Source: Natronosalvus halobius
GTDB taxonomy: Archaea; Halobacteriota; Halobacteria; Halobacteriales; Natrialbaceae
Direction: 5' to 3'
Length of the DNA stretch: 64,000 nt
NCBI RefSeq assembly: GCF_024138145.1
Contig: NZ_CP099997.1
Coordinates: forward strand, 1,178,001 to 1,242,000
Made by a program: the position numbers and the translations under genes. Below the pieces are notes generated by a model. That model ran no database searches and was not told where the DNA came from. It saw only the letters and a program-made list of their open reading frames with translations. Below are positions 60,463 through 64,000 of the stretch, one piece after another. Positions within the stretch are counted from its first letter, which is position 1; each line of letters opens with the position of its first letter.

Positions 60463-61056
60463 ATGACGACTCGACGGTTCACACTCGAAGCGGTCGCCGA
60501 TTTTCAGCCGACCGAGATCGACGACCAGTCGTACGACGCCGCTGTGCTCGCCCCTGTGATCGACCGCGACGGCGAGGACTACCTGCTCTTTACGCGCCGG
60601 GCCGATCACCTCGGGGAACACCCTGGCCAGATGAGTTTTCCCGGCGGCGGCAGGGAGCCCCAGGACGACTCGATCCTCGAGACAGCCCTCCGGGAGGCCG
60701 ACGAGGAAATCGGTCTCGAGCCGTCGGCGGTTGACGTGGTCGGCCAGCTAGACGACATTCGGACGATCACGGAGTACGCCGTGACGCCGTTCGTCGGGCG
60801 GATTCCGGATCGATCGTACGACCCGGACGAGCGTGAAGTCGCCGAGATCGTGGTCCTGCCGCTCTCGGGGTTTCTCGACCCGGACAACTACGAGTACGAC
60901 AGACGCGATCACCCCTACTACGGCGACATCGTCATCCACTACTTTCACGTCGACGGTTACACCGTCTGGGGGGCGACCGGACGCATTCTCGTCCAGTTGC
61001 TCGAGCTGTCGACGCCGTTCGAGGCGCCTGAGCGTGTCGAACGCTCGCAGTACTGA
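60463..61056 (+). CDS. NUDIX hydrolase, probable CoA pyrophosphatase
   Basis: 197 residues. The Nudix box is present as GREPQDDSILETALREADEEI with the RExxEE-like core, preceded by HPGQMSFPGG, the CoA-specific signature of NudL/CoAse enzymes. Predicted to cleave CoA and its derivatives to phosphopantetheine and ADP. 12 bases after the upstream gene. Mg2+ is expected as cofactor. Confidence 0.9.
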   Translation: MTTRRFTLEAVADFQPTEIDDQSYDAAVLAPVIDRDGEDYLLFTRRADHLGEHPGQMSFPGGGREPQDDSILETALREADEEIGLEPSAVDVVGQLDDIRTITEYAVTPFVGRIPDRSYDPDEREVAEIVVLPLSGFLDPDNYEYDRRDHPYYGDIVIHYFHVDGYTVWGATGRILVQLLELSTPFEAPERVERSQY

Positions 61057-61063
61057 CGACCCG

Positions 61064-61103
61064 CCGTGGTAGGTCGTGGTAGGCCGTGGTAGGCCGTGGT
61101 AGG
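61064..61103. repeat. 10-nt tandem repeat after the Nudix gene, 4 copies
   Basis: Four copies of ccgtggtagg (second copy begins with t) lie 8 bases after the Nudix stop. Confidence 0.9.
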
Positions 61104-61128
61104 TGCCAGAAGACCCGTATCTGCCGAC

Positions 61129-61563
61129 TCACCGAACGATCGTTACGGGGACCGGCGACCGACGAGCGACCGTCTCCGCGACGCTCCCCAGGAGGATACG
61201 ACTCGCACCCCGCCGACCGTGGCTTCCAATGACGATCTGATCGACCGGGTTCTCCTCGGCGTAGTCGATGATCGAGCGCGCGATACGACCGACGACGAGT
61301 TCGGTCTCACAGTCGACCCCGCGGTCGGCTGCCTTCTCGGCGACGTTCTCGAGTAGTGTCTCGGCGCGTTCCGTACTCTGTCGGTGAATCTCCTCGTAGT
61401 TGATCATCGCACCGCCCTCGAGACCCGGCGCCCCGTAGAGGTCGGCCGGGTCGATGACGTGGAGTCCGACGATGGTCGCGTCCGGGTGCTTCTCGAACGC
61501 GAACTCGAGAGCGTCTGCCGCGCGATCCGAGCCGTCGACCGGAACCAGGATTCGATCTCGCAT
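61129..61563 (-). CDS. Universal stress protein UspA
   Basis: 144 residues from ATG 61563. Starts RDRILVPVDGSDRAADALEFA and carries a complete ATP-binding signature VIGSHGRRGASRILLGSVAETVARRSPVPV. Contains the insert GAPGLEGGAMINYEEIHRQS typical of haloarchaeal Usps. Third Usp of the window. The frame extends upstream to 61992 but that part runs over L15e DNA in another frame. Confidence 0.94.
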   Translation of the reverse strand: MRDRILVPVDGSDRAADALEFAFEKHPDATIVGLHVIDPADLYGAPGLEGGAMINYEEIHRQSTERAETLLENVAEKAADRGVDCETELVVGRIARSIIDYAEENPVDQIVIGSHGRRGASRILLGSVAETVARRSPVPVTIVR

Positions 61564-61784
61564 GGGTGAACGTACACGTTCCAGTATGTTAATATCGGTT
61601 ACCGTACCTGGCGGGCTGGAACTTGATATCAGCTCCCGTACCTGGCGGGCTTGAACGCTCGCTCGCGTGGCCCGAACCAGTTGAGCTACTCGAGCTACTC
61701 GAACGGGATCGAAAACGGTACTGACGCTCGAGAGGCGCCAGAATTCGTTCGTGGAAAGCGAGTCTCGAGCGACCGAGTGCGCGA

Positions 61785-62375
61785 TTACTCGGAACTGCGC
61801 TTGCCGCTGTTCAGCGAGGGGCGAACGTTCTCGGTTCCCTTGCCGCGGTTGTAGAGACCGCGGTTGGACTTGCCGGCGTTGGTAAGCCCGCGGAAGGCCC
61901 GATTCTTGTGCGTGTCGGCACAGATCCAGTTGAGGTCGTCGTCGTTCTGGATGGCGGGATGGTTCGGGTCGACGAGGATCACTTCGAACCACTTCTGCCC
62001 GCCGTCTTCACCGACCCAGTAGCTGGCGAGGACGCGGAGGTTGGGGTACTTTCGGGAGACGCGCTCTTCACCGATGCGCTGAATGTTCTTCCGGCGACCG
62101 ATGCGGTTGACGCCCTGGCGCTTCGTCCGACGCCCGGCCTTGTGTCGCTGCTTGCGCGCGTTCCCTTTACGGACGGCGACGCGCGTCACGACGATGCCTT
62201 GCTTCGCCTTGTAACCGAGTTCGCGCGCCTTGTCCAGTCGCGTCGGGCGCTCGATACGCTCGATGGCGCCCTCTTTGCGCCACTCCTGCTTTCGTTGCCA
62301 CTGCAGTTCGCCGAGCTTGCCGTCGCCCGGGTTCTTCCATGCCTCCTTGATGTGGGAGTAGAAGCTTCGTGCCAT
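61785..62375 (-). CDS. rpl15e: Large-subunit ribosomal protein L15e
   Basis: 196 residues from ATG 62375. Begins ARSFYSHIKEAWKNPGDGKLG and contains KQRHKAGRRTKRQGVNRIGR, LASYWVGEDGGQKWFEVILVDP and RAFRGLTNAGKSNRGLYNRGKG, all of the archaeal/eukaryotic L15e family. Strongly basic core, as needed for 23S binding. The region between it and the Usp gene holds no gene. Confidence 0.97.
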   Translation of the reverse strand: MARSFYSHIKEAWKNPGDGKLGELQWQRKQEWRKEGAIERIERPTRLDKARELGYKAKQGIVVTRVAVRKGNARKQRHKAGRRTKRQGVNRIGRRKNIQRIGEERVSRKYPNLRVLASYWVGEDGGQKWFEVILVDPNHPAIQNDDDLNWICADTHKNRAFRGLTNAGKSNRGLYNRGKGTENVRPSLNSGKRSSE

Positions 62376-62595
62376 TGGTAGTCTGCGGGCGTTTCCCGGT
62401 TCAGAAGCGATCTTGCGTTCGACACGCGAGTAGCTTCCACATTCCAACCTGTGGCGTGAGCCGAACAGGTGCCCGCCGTCGCCCGCGGACCGACGAGTCG
62501 GTTGGTGCTATCAGCGTGGCGGGTATAAGCGCTTCGAACCGTCCGTTCGCGAGTGTACGTCGACCGATAGATCGCTCGAGTCACCTACGCGCCCG

Positions 62596-64000
62596 TCAAT
62601 ATCTACCTGGCGGCGGCTGTTTGAAGTCGCCAGCCGCGTCGCTTGAGGACAGCCGGCCGAGCAACCAGAGGACGGCGATCGGAACCCCGATCAACAGGAC
62701 GACGGTCAGCAACGCGTCGAGTGCGTCGACGACGGTTGCCATCGCCAGGACGAGGAGGACGACGAGGGCGGTGACGGCGAGTTGGCTTCGCAGTCCAGTT
62801 ACGACACGACGTCGTGCCGCCGACAGCCATTCGGAACTCATAGCGATCGATCCGACGAGGGCGAACACCGCGAGCAGTGCCAGCGTGACCGGGGCGAGGG
62901 CGTGCCATCGCTGCCCCGGCGGTGTCACGGCGCCGATCCCGTACATGGCGAGTGCCGCGAGGGAAACCCCGACTCCGCCGACGACGACCGTCCCCATCGC
63001 GTGGACGAGTTCCGTTTGACGGCTGTCGACCGACGGCCCCAGCTGTGCGCGGAGGGCGTGACTCCGCTCGGTGAGATCCCAGACCGCAATCGCGCTCGCC
63101 ACGGCGAGAAACACGCCTAACGGAGCGAGACCGAGCCGAGAGCCGACGAACGTTACGACGAGCATCGACCCGCAGCCGAGTCGCCGAAGCCATCCTCGCC
63201 AGTCGCGCAGGTCCGACGTCATGACGAGCAACTCGAGGAGGACGGCCGTCAACAACACGCCGAACGGAACCCAGACCGCCACGATCGGGTCCACCTCGAC
63301 GAACGGGAGGGATGCTAGCGCGAACGCGACGGGCGGGACGACCAGGCCACCGGTGGCAAACGCGACCGTCCGGAGCGGGACGGGACCGAACCAGGCACGC
63401 GCCGGCGACGCGACCATCCAGCTGAGACAGATCACACCCGCCCCGAGAGACGCGCCCAGGAGGGCGAGGTGGAGGGCGCCGCTCTCCAGGACGAAGCGGA
63501 CGAGCGAGCCGACGGTTCCCATCGCTCGCAACGTCGACTCGAACGCGTCACCGGTTCCCGGGGCCAGCAACACGACGATCCCGATCACGAGAACGTAATA
63601 GCCACCCGTCGGAATATTCCGTACCCGTTCGACGATCGATCGAACGGTCAGCGTCGACGTTCGATCCGGGAGGAGTCGCTCGAGGGCGGACCCGGCACAC
63701 GCGATCAGCACCGTCGCCACCGCGGACAGCGCGAGTACGGAGAGAAAACTCGCGTACGTTCCGATCGTCATCGCCTCGAGCGTCAGTCTCGTCCCCGAAA
63801 GCACCCGTCCGACGACGCCGGTCGCCAGGGCGAAAATCCCGACGGTAACGGGGAGTGACGAGAGGGTCGAGTCACGAACCGACCAGGCGGCCGATTCCCG
63901 ACTCGAGTCCCCGTCGATCCCTGCGACACCGATTGCGAGCACGGCGACCGTGTTCGCGACGACCAGGAGCAGGCCAACACCGCCCTCGTGGACAGCGAGA
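62596..64000 (-). CDS. Multi-pass membrane protein, 5' end outside the window
   Basis: At least 468 residues, with about ten or more hydrophobic helices (PVTVGIFALATGVVGRVL, FLSVLALSAVATVLIACAG, YYVLVIGIVVLLAPG, GVFLAVASAIAVWDL, LAVTALVVLLVLAMATVV and others). The frame stays open to position 64000, and the upstream part reads LAVHEGGVGLLLVVANTVAV, a further helix, so the start lies beyond the edge rather than at the GTG near 63942. It resembles haloarchaeal proteins that accompany MoxR/DUF58 genes (perhaps DUF7519), but those neighbours are not in view. C-terminus is FKQPPPGRY. Confidence 0.75.
   Translation of the reverse strand, partial: LAVHEGGVGLLLVVANTVAVLAIGVAGIDGDSSRESAAWSVRDSTLSSLPVTVGIFALATGVVGRVLSGTRLTLEAMTIGTYASFLSVLALSAVATVLIACAGSALERLLPDRTSTLTVRSIVERVRNIPTGGYYVLVIGIVVLLAPGTGDAFESTLRAMGTVGSLVRFVLESGALHLALLGASLGAGVICLSWMVASPARAWFGPVPLRTVAFATGGLVVPPVAFALASLPFVEVDPIVAVWVPFGVLLTAVLLELLVMTSDLRDWRGWLRRLGCGSMLVVTFVGSRLGLAPLGVFLAVASAIAVWDLTERSHALRAQLGPSVDSRQTELVHAMGTVVVGGVGVSLAALAMYGIGAVTPPGQRWHALAPVTLALLAVFALVGSIAMSSEWLSAARRRVVTGLRSQLAVTALVVLLVLAMATVVDALDALLTVVLLIGVPIAVLWLLGRLSSSDAAGDFKQPPPGRY

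Overview
The window is a chromosomal segment of a halophilic archaeon (class Halobacteria, probably a Natrialbaceae-like genus). Evidence: very acidic proteins (Asp/Glu-rich linkers and tails), high GC with heavy use of CTCGAG, archaeal TATA boxes at about -27 with many apparently leaderless starts, an archaeal 23S rRNA, dodecin, CetZ, TrmB, ribosomal protein L15e, ribose-1,5-bisphosphate isomerase and many haloarchaea-only small proteins. No transposase, integrase, CRISPR array or complete tRNA gene is visible. It looks like core chromosome with one compositional island.

Layout. 1-9.8 kb: HD phosphohydrolase, cyclase-family hydrolase, small membrane protein, MsrA, FilR1-type regulator, cobalamin adenosyltransferase, an ABC ATPase/permease pair, a 5'-nucleotidase-like enzyme, a UspA and an MscS channel. 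10-15.6 kb: TrmB-family regulator with an inverted repeat in its promoter, M29 aminopeptidase with a duplicated 3' end, membrane protein, ribbon-helix-helix regulator with an operator-like palindrome, two small conserved proteins, and a class V aminotransferase. 15.8-19.4 kb: 23S rRNA followed by two diverged 5S genes, each preceded by a T-arm-like element; no 16S or tRNA-Ala lies upstream. 19.6-30 kb: dodecin, HesB/IscA, HisD, soluble DHH phosphoesterase, Hsp20, PfpI-like protein, Tat-exported AstE-like metallohydrolase with a membrane partner, RNA-binding protein, UspA, TIM-barrel-like protein, and pyrBI. 30-38.8 kb: ribose-1,5-bisphosphate isomerase, Mrp ATPase, UDG-like protein, UPF0058, a large coiled-coil protein, wHTH regulator, PurA. 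38.9-46.8 kb: a CHAT-like protein that lacks both catalytic residues, overlapping a GAF-PAS histidine kinase; Trm112-like protein; CbiX and a DR2241-type Fe-S protein.

46.9-54.3 kb: CetZ divergent from a three-gene, translationally coupled set of anchored secretory/pilin-like proteins. The third of these and the convergent PQQ-propeller lipoprotein share an AT-rich island (about 52.2-53.98 kb) whose edges fall inside both reading frames. 54.4-64 kb: DUF5791-like protein, SDR, membrane-anchored DHH phosphoesterase, aldo/keto reductase, HVO_0758-type zinc finger, glucosyl-3-phosphoglycerate synthase-like GT, NUDIX, UspA, L15e, and a multi-TM protein cut by the window edge.

Recurring theme: short tandem repeats sit directly after stop codons or between genes, often with a 7-nt sub-period or 28-nt unit, and similar in-frame expansions give acidic, His-Asp or Thr-Arg-Ser tracts inside proteins. 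The most notable items are the unlinked 23S-5S-5S unit with an apparent missing G in a universally conserved peptidyl-transferase strand, the degenerate CHAT/histidine kinase pair, and the island that replaces the 3' parts of two convergent genes.
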